Positions 35,776-47,632 of a DNA stretch of 64,000 nucleotides are shown here, piece by piece (the stretch's first letter is position 1; each line of letters opens with the position of its first letter). Made by a program: the position numbers and the translations under genes. Source of the DNA: Naasia lichenicola (lineage in GTDB: Bacteria; Actinomycetota; Actinomycetes; Actinomycetales; Microbacteriaceae); contig NZ_SSSM01000004.1 in NCBI RefSeq assembly GCF_004801885.1, positions 186,001 to 250,000 of the forward strand. The letters run 5' to 3'. The notes under the pieces are model-generated. The model was not told the DNA's origin and made no database searches. It saw only the letters and a list, made by a program, of their open reading frames with translations.

Positions 35776-37905
35776 GTGTCCCGCCTTCTGCCGCGCCCCG
35801 CCGCGCTCCTTGCATCCATCGCCGCTCTTCTGCTCGGCGCCTCGATCTTCGCCGCGCCCCCCGCACACGCCGCTGGCCTGCTGCCGTTGACCACGACCAT
35901 CAGCTCGACGTCACAGGCGTTCACCGGTGGTTTCGTCAGCCCGACCGTCTACATCCGCAATCCGAATGGCACCGCGATCCCCATCACGCGCGTCATCGTG
36001 ACGAAACCTGCCGGTTGGACCTACGTGGCCCGCTCGGTGGCCCCGGCTTCCACCATCCCCGCTCCCACGATCACGGCCACCTCCCTCACCTTCACATTCT
36101 CGAAGACCGTGCCCGCCTCCGGCACCTTCAGCTTCGGATTCACCCTCGGCGTCGGGAAGTCCACCGGCACCTTCGCGCTGAAGGCCAGCGGAAGGGCGAC
36201 AGGGACCACGGTCTCGTCGTCGTCCGTCTCCACGTCGGTGATCGCGAAGCTGCCGAACCGCGCTCCGGTCGCATCTCGCAGCTATGCGTACACGCTGCAG
36301 GGCACCGCAGTCGTCGTGCCGCTCAGCTACTCGGACGTCGATGGCGACAGCCTCAGCATCCACGTCGGACAGCCCGCCCACGGCACGCTCGCTCTGCGCT
36401 CGGGCGTCGCTACCTACACGCCGGCGTCGGGGTTCGTCGGCCTCGACACATTCACCTTCTCCGTCAACGACGGGAAGATCGAGTCGAACACCGCCACCGC
36501 ATCCATCGATGTCACACGCCGGACCGCGAATACGGCCCCTACCGCGCGGAGTCAGACCGTGACGATGGCCGAAGTCGCGTCCGATGCGGCGGGCGTCGGA
36601 ATCGCGCTGGATGTGGCCGACGCGGAAGACGGCGAAGCCGGTCTGACCACCGTTGTCACGGTGCAGCCGCGCCACGGCCGCGCAAGCATCTCGACGAGTG
36701 GAAGCGCCGCCTACTACCCCACCCCAGGCTGGAACGGCACCGACTCGTTCACCTACCGCATCACGGACAGTCAGGCAGCTTCGGCGACGGCGACCGTGAC
36801 GATCCGCGTGACGCCCGTCGAGCTCCCGCCCCAGCCGAACGGGATCGTGGTGCAGGTCAATCGGAACTCCTCTGCGACATTCACCGTGTTCGCCATCGAC
36901 CTCGACTCCCCATCATTGACGCTCAAGCTCCTGACGCGGCCGACCCGAGGCACGCTGACGGGGACCATGCCGAACTTCACCTACACACCGAACACCGACG
37001 TCATCGGGACTGACAGCTTCACGTTCAGCTCCAGCGATGGCACCACAACCGTGACCAACACGGTCGTGTTCGGTATCAGATACGTCCACGCGACCCCTGT
37101 GGCCGCGGCACAGTCGGTCATCGCTACGCAGAGCAACCCCGTGCGGATCACCCTCAAGGCTACGGACGCGAATGGGGAGGAGCTGTTCTATCTGATGGAC
37201 CGCGGGCCCCAGCACGGCACGCTCACCGGGACGATCCCCAACCTCGTGTACACATCGGCCGCGGGCTACACAGGGGCGGACAGCTTCACGTTCCGGGCGA
37301 CCAACAAGTATGTCGTCTCGGAGCCGGCCACGATCTCCATCAATGTCACGGCGGGAGCCCATATCAATCAGGCGCCCACCGCAACGGATGGGCGCTTCAC
37401 GGCTCGACAGGGAACACCGGCTCCGATCACCCTGCTCGGGATCGATCCAGAAGGCAGCTCCCTCAGCTACACGATCACCGCTCAGCCCACGCTGGGCGCG
37501 CTTACCGGAAGCGGAAGCTCTCGGGTGTATACGCCCATCCCGGGCGCGATCGGTCTTGACACCATCACATTCTCGGTCAGCGACGGATCGCTGAGGTCCG
37601 CTATCGCGACGGTGCGGATCGAGCTTCGGAGCGCGAATCATGCGCCCGTCGCCCAGGCATTCTCGAAGACCGTGGCGAAAGACAGCGCCACGAACTACTT
37701 CCCGCTGTACTCGAGCGATGCGGATCGCGATGTGCTCACCAACATCCTGTCGACCCCGGCACACGGCACGGTTGTCATCCTCAACGACGGGCTCGCCGCT
37801 TACACACCGACGCTCGGATACACCGGGACGGACTCGCTGACCTTCACGGTGAACGACGGCTTCGCCGACTCCGCGCCCGTGAAGATCTCCTTCACAGTGA
37901 ACTAG
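35776..37905 (+). CDS. secreted protein with six tandem Ig-like (VCBS/cadherin-type) repeats
   Basis: The 709-aa exported protein has a signal peptide (about residues 1-33, PAHA-AG) and an N-terminal Ig-like/DUF11-type domain (about 35-155). Six repeats of about 90 residues follow, each with a GxDSFTFSVNDG-like core: GLDTFTFSVNDG, GTDSFTYRITDS, GTDSFTFSSSDG, GADSFTFRATNK, GLDTITFSVSDG and GTDSLTFTVNDG. It ends at the last strand without an LPXTG or membrane anchor. Such rods act as spacers or adhesins. GTG start; a TAGGAT -10 is at 35699-35704 with no C/G operator at 32 bp. Confidence 0.8.
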   Translation: MSRLLPRPAALLASIAALLLGASIFAAPPAHAAGLLPLTTTISSTSQAFTGGFVSPTVYIRNPNGTAIPITRVIVTKPAGWTYVARSVAPASTIPAPTITATSLTFTFSKTVPASGTFSFGFTLGVGKSTGTFALKASGRATGTTVSSSSVSTSVIAKLPNRAPVASRSYAYTLQGTAVVVPLSYSDVDGDSLSIHVGQPAHGTLALRSGVATYTPASGFVGLDTFTFSVNDGKIESNTATASIDVTRRTANTAPTARSQTVTMAEVASDAAGVGIALDVADAEDGEAGLTTVVTVQPRHGRASISTSGSAAYYPTPGWNGTDSFTYRITDSQAASATATVTIRVTPVELPPQPNGIVVQVNRNSSATFTVFAIDLDSPSLTLKLLTRPTRGTLTGTMPNFTYTPNTDVIGTDSFTFSSSDGTTTVTNTVVFGIRYVHATPVAAAQSVIATQSNPVRITLKATDANGEELFYLMDRGPQHGTLTGTIPNLVYTSAAGYTGADSFTFRATNKYVVSEPATISINVTAGAHINQAPTATDGRFTARQGTPAPITLLGIDPEGSSLSYTITAQPTLGALTGSGSSRVYTPIPGAIGLDTITFSVSDGSLRSAIATVRIELRSANHAPVAQAFSKTVAKDSATNYFPLYSSDADRDVLTNILSTPAHGTVVILNDGLAAYTPTLGYTGTDSLTFTVNDGFADSAPVKISFTVN

Positions 37906-38012
37906 ACCTGGAAGCCGTTCTAGCGATCAGGCCTGCGACGTACTTTTCGCTGCTCCCGCCGGTGAGTCCGGTCTGGTCCATCGGGACAGCTGACTTTTCG
38001 AGCGCGGGTCGC

Positions 38013-38717
38013 CTACTCGGCGCGACTCGTCGCCGGTTTCCGATAGTGCTCATCCAGGAATCGAGCGATGGTGCCGCCGACCGACCGATGGACGATGAGG
38101 GTGGGATGGATGCCGTCATCCGAGGTTCCCGGGCTCCATCGCTCCCCCAGCCGATACGCCTTCCATGGGTCCAGAAAATCCCATCCCCGCGCGAACGCCA
38201 ACTGCTCCAGCTCCACGTTGGTCGTTGTGACGGCTCCAGAATCCGCGAGCGACTCCAACGGAGGTATGGCGAGCACGAGCACCGAAGGAGCTCGAATCGT
38301 CGACGCGATCGCATCCATGTCTGCCGTCTGCTGCGCGAAGTCGATGCCTTGAAGGACGTCATTGGTCCCCGACTCGATGATCAGGACGTCCGCGTCGACC
38401 GGAGTGACATTGGCCGCCTGCATCGTCGAAGTGGAACCTGCATGGGCCCACCCACCTACGAAGATAGCCGAGTCGCTTGCGTCCGCGTAGTACACCCATG
38501 AGACCTCAGCCGGCGGATCGACGAGCACGCCCGGCATGACCGTCCCCGCCGTGAGCGAGTCGCCCACCGCCGCGAATCGAACCTGCGCTGCCGAGCTCGG
38601 CGCTGGGCTGGTCGGCGCCGGAGCGTCGACAGGCACTTTGCACCCCACGAGGATGAGGGCGAGGGCGAGGCCCACGACGACCGCCTGGGCATCTGCTCGC
38701 GGTCGACGACCCGCCAT
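38013..38717 (-). CDS. SGNH/GDSL-type hydrolase lipoprotein
   Basis: The 234-aa predicted lipoprotein (hydrophobic stretch then LILVGC, Cys at about residue 26) carries all SGNH blocks: AVGDSLTAG (Ser nucleophile), IIESGTNDVL and the C-terminal DGIHP with Asp and His. The family hydrolyses esters on lipids, proteins or polysaccharides at the cell surface, so O-deacylation of the local polysaccharide is a reasonable guess. The ATG has GGGGGAG upstream and lies 33 bp after rmlCD on the same strand. It is therefore probably the last gene of the dTDP-rhamnose operon. Confidence 0.75.
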   Translation of the reverse strand: MAGRRPRADAQAVVVGLALALILVGCKVPVDAPAPTSPAPSSAAQVRFAAVGDSLTAGTVMPGVLVDPPAEVSWVYYADASDSAIFVGGWAHAGSTSTMQAANVTPVDADVLIIESGTNDVLQGIDFAQQTADMDAIASTIRAPSVLVLAIPPLESLADSGAVTTTNVELEQLAFARGWDFLDPWKAYRLGERWSPGTSDDGIHPTLIVHRSVGGTIARFLDEHYRKPATSRAE

Positions 38718-38750
38718 ATGCTCCCCCGAACCGATTGGACCCTGCTGTCG

Positions 38751-40154
38751 CTACGATCTCGCGAGATAGGCCCGAAGGGCAAGGCTCGCTTCGCGCGGCT
38801 CAAAGCCCGCCGTACGCACCTTGGAGAGATCTAGGACGCTGTTCCTCGGACGCGGTGCGGCCTCCTTGCCTGCGAAGTACTCCTCCGTGCTGACACCGGT
38901 AACCTTCGCCGGATCATGCCCTGTGAGCGCGTAGACCTGGGCAGCGAGCTGAGCCCAGGACTGCGGTTCTCCTGTGTTGGACAGATTGTAGGTTCCGAAC
39001 TGGACGCCCGAATTCACGAGGTGGGCGATGCCGTCCGCGATGTCATCCGCGAAGCTGAGCCGGCCGATCTGATCGTCCACGACAGCCGGGGCGACGCCGC
39101 GCTCCGCCAGGCCGGCCATGGTTCGCACGAAGTTCGCCCCCTGGCCGATCACCCAGCTGGTGCGCACGATGTAGTGCCGGTCCAACGTACCGACGATCGC
39201 GTCACCCGCTGCCTTGGTCTGTCCGTAGACGCCGAGTGGGCTGAACGGCTCGTCCTCCCTGTGCTCCCCCGCGACTGTGCCGTCGAAGACGTAGTCGCTG
39301 GAGACGTGGACGAGGGTGATGTCGTGCTGCTGCGCGACCTTGGCCAGCAGTGCGACAGCGGAGACGTTGGACTTCCACGAGGCGACCCGGCCTTCGGCGG
39401 TCTCCGCGACGTCGACCTTCGTATAGGCCGCGGCGTTCACGATGACTCCGTAGTCGCGCCAGTGCCTGTCCTCATACGCAGCCGGATCGGCGATGTCGAA
39501 GGTCTTCCGATCGGCGAACTCCGCGTCGGGGAACGCCGAGCGCAAGGCGATGCCGAGCTGCCCTCCTGCGCCGACGACGAGTGTCTTGCGCCCGGCCATC
39601 GGCACCACATCCGCGAGACGAGGGTGAGCGCGGTCCTTGTCCGACAGCTCCGCGTCGGCCAATGGCACGGGCCACTGGATTGCAGCCGTCTCATCGGCGA
39701 GGTTCAGGAACGTGTATGAGGCGTTCGCGCTCCAGTGATCGTTGACCAGGTAGCTGTAGACGGTGTTCGGCTCGAGCGTCTGGAACGAGTTGCCCACTCC
39801 GCGCGGCACGAACACGGCGCGGGTCGGGGTGAGCTCAATCGTGAAGACTCTGCCGAACGACTCCCCCGCACGCAGGTCGACCCAGGCGCCGAAGATCCGG
39901 CCCGACATGACGGAGACGAACTTGTCCCACGGCTCGGCATGGATGCCGCGGGTGGTGCCGACCTTCTCGTTGAAGGAGACGTTGTTCTGCACCGGGTGGA
40001 AGTCAGGCAGGCCGAGCGCGGTCATCTTCTCGCGCTGCCAGTTCTCCTTGAACCAGCCGCGCGAGTCTCCATGCACGGGCATGTCGACGACCACGAGGCC
40101 GGGGATGGAGCTGGTGGTCAGCTTCAGGGCCCCACCGTAGTGCAGATCAGGCAC
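38751..40154 (-). CDS. rmlCD: bifunctional dTDP-4-dehydrorhamnose 3,5-epimerase / reductase (RmlC-RmlD fusion)
   Basis: The 467-aa enzyme performs the last two steps of dTDP-L-rhamnose synthesis. Residues 1 to about 185 are RmlC (cupin; GDSRGWFKENWQREK, VGTTRGIHAEPWDK with the catalytic-region His). Residues about 190-467 are RmlD (Rossmann VVGAGGQLGIALR, VHVSSDYVFDG and YGQTKAAGD with the Tyr-x3-Lys pair). The GTG start is 5 bp after rmlB. This fusion is a familiar arrangement in Micrococcales. The order rmlA, rmlB, rmlCD makes the window self-sufficient for dTDP-L-rhamnose from glucose-1-phosphate. Confidence 0.92.
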   Translation of the reverse strand: MPDLHYGGALKLTTSSIPGLVVVDMPVHGDSRGWFKENWQREKMTALGLPDFHPVQNNVSFNEKVGTTRGIHAEPWDKFVSVMSGRIFGAWVDLRAGESFGRVFTIELTPTRAVFVPRGVGNSFQTLEPNTVYSYLVNDHWSANASYTFLNLADETAAIQWPVPLADAELSDKDRAHPRLADVVPMAGRKTLVVGAGGQLGIALRSAFPDAEFADRKTFDIADPAAYEDRHWRDYGVIVNAAAYTKVDVAETAEGRVASWKSNVSAVALLAKVAQQHDITLVHVSSDYVFDGTVAGEHREDEPFSPLGVYGQTKAAGDAIVGTLDRHYIVRTSWVIGQGANFVRTMAGLAERGVAPAVVDDQIGRLSFADDIADGIAHLVNSGVQFGTYNLSNTGEPQSWAQLAAQVYALTGHDPAKVTGVSTEEYFAGKEAAPRPRNSVLDLSKVRTAGFEPREASLALRAYLARS

Positions 40155-40159
40155 GGAGG

Positions 40160-42045
<1,886 letters not shown>

Positions 42046-42126
42046 TGTTCCAGCATGTCAGGGGCAGGTTACGCGCGCGTATCCCCAGAACGAGCCGCGG
42101 ACCGCGGCGAACGCCGCTCCTCTGCG

Positions 42127-43950
42127 TTAGCCAGCGCAGATGGCCGGTTCAGCGACAACGACGTCGGTGGGGTGGACCATCGGGGTGGTCGTGAGCGCGA
42201 GCGGGCCGTAATCCCCTGCGACGCCGGTGAAGCGCACAGTGACCGTCGTCGTGCCCTCCGCCCCCAGCAGTGCATTCATCCGGACGATCGGCCGCCCCAG
42301 ATCCCCGCCGTTGCTCAACACGGTGTTCGCGATGCCGGGCACGTCGACCGTGCTGTCCAGGAAGGTCGCTCCTGGCGGTCCCAGGATGTAGACATCCGTG
42401 AGAAATTGTCCGCGGGGGAGGGAGCCCGCGGCGACGTAGGAAGGCAGGCGATCCGCCTTGGCCTGGGTCAACAGCGAGCTGAGCGTGTAGGTGATGGTGA
42501 AGACCGGGGCGTCAGGCGCCGTGCAGTAGTCGGCGGTCAGGTCTACGACACTCGAGACCCAGTAATCGATCTTGGACGCGGACTGATCGTTGAAGTAGAC
42601 GCCGGCCGTCGTCGCAGTGGTGTTGTCCGACGGGAGCACCCCGGCGAGTGGCAGGGTCGCGATCTGCGCCTGCTCCATCTCGTTCGTCGACCAAGCCAGG
42701 AATCTGCCCTGCGTGGCCGCCTCCTCGAGGGCGGAGAGAAGCTTCTTCGGATCGGTGCCACCAGAGGTGAGTGCGGAGAAGACGGAACCAGCCGCCTCTG
42801 CGAAGAAGCGGTCGGAGTCGTCGGGATCGGGATAGTTCTCGTAAGCGTCCGAGAGGATGAGCTTGACGGCGTTGTCGCTCGTGAGCGTCTCGCCTGTGGA
42901 GAGCTGGATCGGGCCCGTCGCGTCGAGCAGCGAGGCAAGGGCGATGGGGTCGAATGAGATGACGCCGTCGATGGTTCCGCCGAATACGCTTTCCCACCAC
43001 CCCTTGCCCAGCTGCGCGGTGAACGGGAAGTCGGGGCGGGTCGCGACGTCCTGGATGTAGCGCGGGAAGCTCGGGTAATAGACCGAGTAGATGTTGGGAT
43101 CGATGGCGATCGGCGGCTCAGCGTTGCGGGGAAAGTCGCCGCTCGACGCCTGCTGCGCAATCGACACGGCACCGTTGTCGACATGGATGAGCAGCAGCGA
43201 AGCGACGTTCCCGCCGAGGCTGCGCGCCTCGGCGTTGTTCTGGAACATCAGCAGGTAGTTGCGCGGACCGTCTGAGCCGAGCAGCGACGGGATGATCTGA
43301 GTGGCGATCCGCGCCGACGCGGTGGTGCCCGCGGCCTTCGCGATGAGACGCTCGACCTGCGCGCGGGAGTCGACGATCTCCTGCAGGGTTCCAGAGGTGT
43401 CGAGTGCTGCGACCTTGACCTTCGCCGAGGCGAGCGCGTCATCGCTGGAGGCGACCACCTCGCGCGCGTCGATGATCGGCTGAAGCGACACCCGCCCGTC
43501 TACGGGCCTCAGGGTGGAGATGTCGATGTTCGAGGCCACGCCGGCAAGCGGGACCAGTGCATCGACGGCGACCTCATCCACGGCTGCGATCAGCTGCCGA
43601 CCGACGGACAGGTTCTTGCCCAGCACCGGGACGCCTTCGGCCGCTCGCCAGACCCAGTCGCTGGTCAGCTCGCGCGCGTGCCCCGTCTCCGCGCGGATTC
43701 CCTCCGCGAGAACCGCAGAACCCGCTGGGTCAGTCGTGACGGACTTCTGCAGCTCGCGGACCAGCGTCTGCGCGTGGTTGAGCGAATTCCGTGCCTCGTC
43801 GGCACGAACTGCGAGGTAGATCGTGCATGCTCCGAGTACCACGACGACCGCCAGGACCAGAATGCCGCCTACCAGCGCTGCCCGTCTGCGGGACATGAAC
43901 GGCCGAGTTCTCTGGGCGTCGTCGCCATCGAACTGCGAGACATCGGCCAC
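42127..43950 (-). CDS. DUF4012 membrane-anchored extracellular protein
   Basis: The 607-aa protein has a short cytoplasmic start, a membrane segment at about residues 25-48 (ALVGGILVLAVVVVLGACTIYL) and a long outside region typical of DUF4012. That region includes NYLLMFQNNAEARSLGGNV, IDGVISFDPIALASLLDATGPI and ILSDAYENYPDPDDSDRFF. DUF4012 proteins are common in actinobacterial polysaccharide clusters but lack a proven biochemical role; an LytR-CpsA-Psr-like attachment function has been considered. It is divergent from the ligase-like gene at 44119. TAGCCT on the minus strand (T at 43962) may be its -10. Confidence 0.85.
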   Translation of the reverse strand: MADVSQFDGDDAQRTRPFMSRRRAALVGGILVLAVVVVLGACTIYLAVRADEARNSLNHAQTLVRELQKSVTTDPAGSAVLAEGIRAETGHARELTSDWVWRAAEGVPVLGKNLSVGRQLIAAVDEVAVDALVPLAGVASNIDISTLRPVDGRVSLQPIIDAREVVASSDDALASAKVKVAALDTSGTLQEIVDSRAQVERLIAKAAGTTASARIATQIIPSLLGSDGPRNYLLMFQNNAEARSLGGNVASLLLIHVDNGAVSIAQQASSGDFPRNAEPPIAIDPNIYSVYYPSFPRYIQDVATRPDFPFTAQLGKGWWESVFGGTIDGVISFDPIALASLLDATGPIQLSTGETLTSDNAVKLILSDAYENYPDPDDSDRFFAEAAGSVFSALTSGGTDPKKLLSALEEAATQGRFLAWSTNEMEQAQIATLPLAGVLPSDNTTATTAGVYFNDQSASKIDYWVSSVVDLTADYCTAPDAPVFTITYTLSSLLTQAKADRLPSYVAAGSLPRGQFLTDVYILGPPGATFLDSTVDVPGIANTVLSNGGDLGRPIVRMNALLGAEGTTTVTVRFTGVAGDYGPLALTTTPMVHPTDVVVAEPAICAG

Positions 43951-44118
43951 CCGGGAAGGCTACAGCGGACCTCTGCGTCATCAGCCGTAGCGCGGCCCCC
44001 CAAACCGGGTCTCATCCGCTCGGTCGCAGCGACGGAGACCGCGGATCTCGGGGCCGTGCCGACCGGCCGCCGTGCGCATGGGTGTCCAGGAACATGCGCC
44101 GCTACCGTGGTCCTCGAC

Positions 44119-45402
44119 ATGACCGTGCCGAAGCCACCCCTGCGCATCCCCAGCCAGCTGCTGGGCTTCTTCGGGTCGGCCCCTGTCACGTCCGCTCTGA
44201 CGACCACGATCGTGGCGACCATCTTCTTCACCCATGTCATTCGCAGCACGATCGCCTGGCCCGGGCTGGTCGCGATCCTCATCGGTCTGACGCTCTGCGC
44301 CGCATTGTCGCTCGCAGCGCGACGGGATGAGCTCAACTGGCAGGGGGTGCTTCCGCTCACCCTGCTCCTCCTCGTCGGCTGGAGCGCCGCATCTCTGACC
44401 TGGAGCGAGTACTCCCGCGCTTCGCTCACGAGCGTGCTTTACCAGCTCGCCATCGCCTTCCTCGCCGTCTACGTCGCGGTCGCACGCGATCTCATCCAGA
44501 TCGTGCGCGCGTTCGGCGACGTGCTGCGCGTGGTGCTCGTCCTGTCGCTGGCGCTGGAGATCCTGTCCGGCCTTCTCATCGACACCCCGATCTCGTTCCT
44601 CGGCATCCTCGGCAACCTGGCGGGCGGCGGCCCGATCCAGGGCATCGTCGGCACGCGCAACATGCTCGGGATCGTCGCGGTGATCGCGGGGATCACGTTC
44701 GCGATCGAACTGACAACGAGATCGGTGCCCAGAGGAGTCGCCATCGGCAGCCTCATCGTCGCCGGTCTCGCCTTCCTGCTCACCCGTTCCCCCGTGGCCG
44801 CGGGAGCCGCCGTCGTGGTCCTCATCGCCTCGGCGGCGCTGATCGGCATCCGGCGGGCGAGCGCCGAGCACCGCCCCATCATCCAGCTCGCCATCGCCGC
44901 GGCCTCCGTGGTCGGGCTCTTCTTCGCATACGCACTGCGGGCCCGGGTCGTGGATTCGCTCAATGCAGGTGGTGAGTTCGAAGTGCGCTACGCGCTCTGG
45001 CAGCGCATCATCGGGCTGACTTCGATCAATCCGCTCGAGGGCTTCGGCTGGATCGGCACGTGGCGCACCGATATAGCTCCCTACTTCGCCATCGACACCC
45101 TGAACGGCCGCGAGCCCACCTCAGCCCTGAACGCCTTCATCGACGTGTGGCTGCAGCTCGGCATCGTCGGCCTCGCGATCTTCATCGTGTTCATCGGCCT
45201 GGCGCTCGTCCGCGCGTGGATCGTGGCCTCCAACCGCCGAGCGGTCACCCACGTGTGGCCGGCGCTGCTGCTCGTGCTCATCGTGGTCACGTCTGCCGCC
45301 GAGAGCTTCGCACTGGTGGAGATCGGCTGGTTCTGCCTCGTCATCTGCGTCGTGCGCGCCGCCCAGGAGCTCAGCTGGCGCCGCGGGCTCCGGGCGGTGT
45401 GA
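44119..45402 (+). CDS. O-antigen ligase family membrane protein
   Basis: The 427-aa polytopic protein has about 11 membrane segments. A GSAPVTSALTTTIVATIFF start and the Wzy_C-type block MLGIVAVIAGITFAIEL ... LLTRSPVAAGAAVV are present. The loop ALWQRIIGLTSINPLEGFGWIGTW is characteristic of O-antigen ligase/polymerase proteins. It would polymerise or attach glycan outside the membrane, making it the second such enzyme here beside 30358-31701. A TACCGT (44103-44108) ends only ten bases before the ATG, so the leader is very short. Confidence 0.8.
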   Translation: MTVPKPPLRIPSQLLGFFGSAPVTSALTTTIVATIFFTHVIRSTIAWPGLVAILIGLTLCAALSLAARRDELNWQGVLPLTLLLLVGWSAASLTWSEYSRASLTSVLYQLAIAFLAVYVAVARDLIQIVRAFGDVLRVVLVLSLALEILSGLLIDTPISFLGILGNLAGGGPIQGIVGTRNMLGIVAVIAGITFAIELTTRSVPRGVAIGSLIVAGLAFLLTRSPVAAGAAVVVLIASAALIGIRRASAEHRPIIQLAIAAASVVGLFFAYALRARVVDSLNAGGEFEVRYALWQRIIGLTSINPLEGFGWIGTWRTDIAPYFAIDTLNGREPTSALNAFIDVWLQLGIVGLAIFIVFIGLALVRAWIVASNRRAVTHVWPALLLVLIVVTSAAESFALVEIGWFCLVICVVRAAQELSWRRGLRAV

Positions 45403-45459
45403 GTCGCAGCGCGGCCACGGCGTCGTTGTCGGAGCGCGAAGGTAGCCCGGTCATGCAGG

Positions 45460-47421
45460 TCAGATGGTGCACCGGTTGGCGAAGACCCTGACCCCGATCG
45501 GATAGTTGACGTCCGCGTCGATGTCCTCCACCGCGGTGAGGCACGACGAGAAATCCGGGAGGAGACGCTTCCAGCGGGTTTCGTCATCCTGATACAGGAC
45601 AAGGAAATCAGAGTCGACCGTGGGATCCTCCTGCCGGGTCGCGCTCCCCGTGTACTGGGCGAGCTGCACCGGAATCACGTCATTGCAGAGCCCCGGACCA
45701 TACAGCGCGTAGGGCAGAGTGGTGAGCGTCGTCGCCTCGAGCACACCGCCCGACCCCACTCCGCCATTCGTCTGCACGGTGATCTTCACGCATTCGTCCG
45801 GAGCGTCGGGCAGCCAGGCCGATGCGAAGCCCTGTCCCCATGGATTGCCCGGGCTGTTCGGCTGATACCGCTCGTTCAGGCTGCTGAGCGCCCGGACGTC
45901 GCCGAGCCCGGGGTAAACATTGCGTTCGGTCCAGAGGATCTGGGCGCTGGCGGCTACCAGCGCGATGGTGGCGACGAGGGCTCCGACCCATCGCCGGGGC
46001 GGTGCCGCAGGAGCGAACAGCAGAATGGCGCACAGGAGCACGACGGTTGGCCCGATCACATACCTCGCATCGAAGGTCGCGGGCTGAAGCAGGAGGATGA
46101 CGGCGGCCACGACCGCCATCAGGAGCTGAGGGCGCCACGGGATCAGGAACCTCGAGGGCCGGCTCATTCCGCGACGAGTGACGACGAGGCCCACCGCGAC
46201 CAGGGCGATGGCAAGTACCAGAACGATCAGCGGCATGTAGCCAAACCCACCCGCCCGAGGGTCGTAGTCGGTCTTCAGCACGCCCTGGGTCATGCCGAGC
46301 AGCAGGTTGTCCGCGTAGGTCTTCCACCGGAGGGGGTCCACCAGGCCGGAACCACGATCACCCGAGGCGAAGACACTGAAGTCGATGATGCCGGGGAAGA
46401 CGATGGGCCCGAAGCTCGTGGTGACGGGATATACCGGGCTGCCGTGCTCGATGAGGTTGCGGAGGTAGAAGGCTGCAGCGGCCGGACCGACGATGAGCAA
46501 CGCGATCGCGAAGCGCGCGACGCCGCGGAGGACGTCGCGAGCACCGCTGTTCCGCCCCCGGATCGCCATCACCACGACGGCGACGCCGATCAGGAGAGCG
46601 CCGGTCAGCAGACCCGCGGGCTTCATCGCGGGGATAGCGAGCACCGTGACGGCCAGCACGATAAGGTCCGGCGTCCGAGGCCGACGGATCAGGGTCATCA
46701 GCGCGATAGCGGCGACGATGGCGGCCGCATAGCCCAGGTCCACGTACAGGATCCGCGGCTGCATCCAGATCACCGGAGTGGTCACCATCAGCGCTGCAAA
46801 GGGTGCCCGAGACCAGGACGAGGGGAACCGTGGGCGCAGGAGGGCCGAGATCGCTGCGATGAGGATCGCCAGATGCGGGATCTGTATGCCGTTGTCGAAG
46901 ACCGTGGCTCCGGTGAACGTAGCGAGGTTCAGCCCCGTGACCATGGTCAGATCGGTGTAGAACATGTACTGGTTGGGCACATCCCAGCCCCAGATGGTGC
47001 CGTGCTGAACGAGCTCGGCGAGGACGGGGCCGTGGTACAGCTGGCCGTCGATAGACAGCTCCGGCGAGAGCGCGGCCGCCACGACCTGCACCAGCACGAC
47101 GGCCGCCACGATCGCGAGAGCTCCGACGTGTCGTCGGAGCAGCGGCAGAACGGAGTCGGATGTCCGGCGCAGCCTGCCCCGGAGTCGGGAACTGACCAGT
47201 GACAGGCCGATGACGACGGCCAGAATCGGGTTGAAGGCGGTCCACGGGATTCCGAGGAGCATCGCTCCCAGGCACACCACTGCGTAGCCGTCCACGGCGA
47301 CGAGCAGGCCCATCAGGATCGCCAGGCTGCGCCCCCGACGCGGCGCGCTGATCAGGTAGACGGTGGCGAAGATGGCGGCCTGGACAACGAGCCCGACGGC
47401 CCCCGCCAGCATGTTGAGCAT
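45460..47421 (-). CDS. polytopic membrane protein, GT-C-like, function unknown
   Basis: The 653-aa protein has about 12-13 hydrophobic segments and a soluble C-terminal part (from about residue 530, with NERYQPNSPGNPWGQGF). An acidic loop after the early segments (SPELSIDGQLYHGPVLAELV) resembles the first extracellular loop of GT-C glycosyltransferases that use polyprenyl-phosphate sugars, but the family is not certain. The ATG is six bases after a minus-strand TAGTCT (47433-47428), indicating a leaderless mRNA. It is convergent with the ligase-like gene. Confidence 0.65.
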   Translation of the reverse strand: MLNMLAGAVGLVVQAAIFATVYLISAPRRGRSLAILMGLLVAVDGYAVVCLGAMLLGIPWTAFNPILAVVIGLSLVSSRLRGRLRRTSDSVLPLLRRHVGALAIVAAVVLVQVVAAALSPELSIDGQLYHGPVLAELVQHGTIWGWDVPNQYMFYTDLTMVTGLNLATFTGATVFDNGIQIPHLAILIAAISALLRPRFPSSWSRAPFAALMVTTPVIWMQPRILYVDLGYAAAIVAAIALMTLIRRPRTPDLIVLAVTVLAIPAMKPAGLLTGALLIGVAVVVMAIRGRNSGARDVLRGVARFAIALLIVGPAAAAFYLRNLIEHGSPVYPVTTSFGPIVFPGIIDFSVFASGDRGSGLVDPLRWKTYADNLLLGMTQGVLKTDYDPRAGGFGYMPLIVLVLAIALVAVGLVVTRRGMSRPSRFLIPWRPQLLMAVVAAVILLLQPATFDARYVIGPTVVLLCAILLFAPAAPPRRWVGALVATIALVAASAQILWTERNVYPGLGDVRALSSLNERYQPNSPGNPWGQGFASAWLPDAPDECVKITVQTNGGVGSGGVLEATTLTTLPYALYGPGLCNDVIPVQLAQYTGSATRQEDPTVDSDFLVLYQDDETRWKRLLPDFSSCLTAVEDIDADVNYPIGVRVFANRCTI

Positions 47422-47632
47422 TGGGCGAGACTACCGTCGGAGTGCGTCCGCCGAACGAGGCGACAGGCCGCCTGGTGCCTAAAGCGCCGCCGATCGAGGA
47501 CTTCGATCCGCCGGCGGGTCCAACGACCCGCGTACGCGCAGCCTGCTCGTGAGATGCTCCGATGAGAGAATCTCTCGCCGGACGCTCGAGTCGGAGCCGC
47601 GGGCCTTGCGCTTCGCGGCGCGAAAGGATTTC

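Noticed and set aside
43990-44010. CCCCCC-AAA-CCGGG near the DUF4012 gene as a regulon site
   Set aside because: The arms are not symmetrical, and the distance to the likely -10 (T at 43962) is about 41 bp instead of 32-33.
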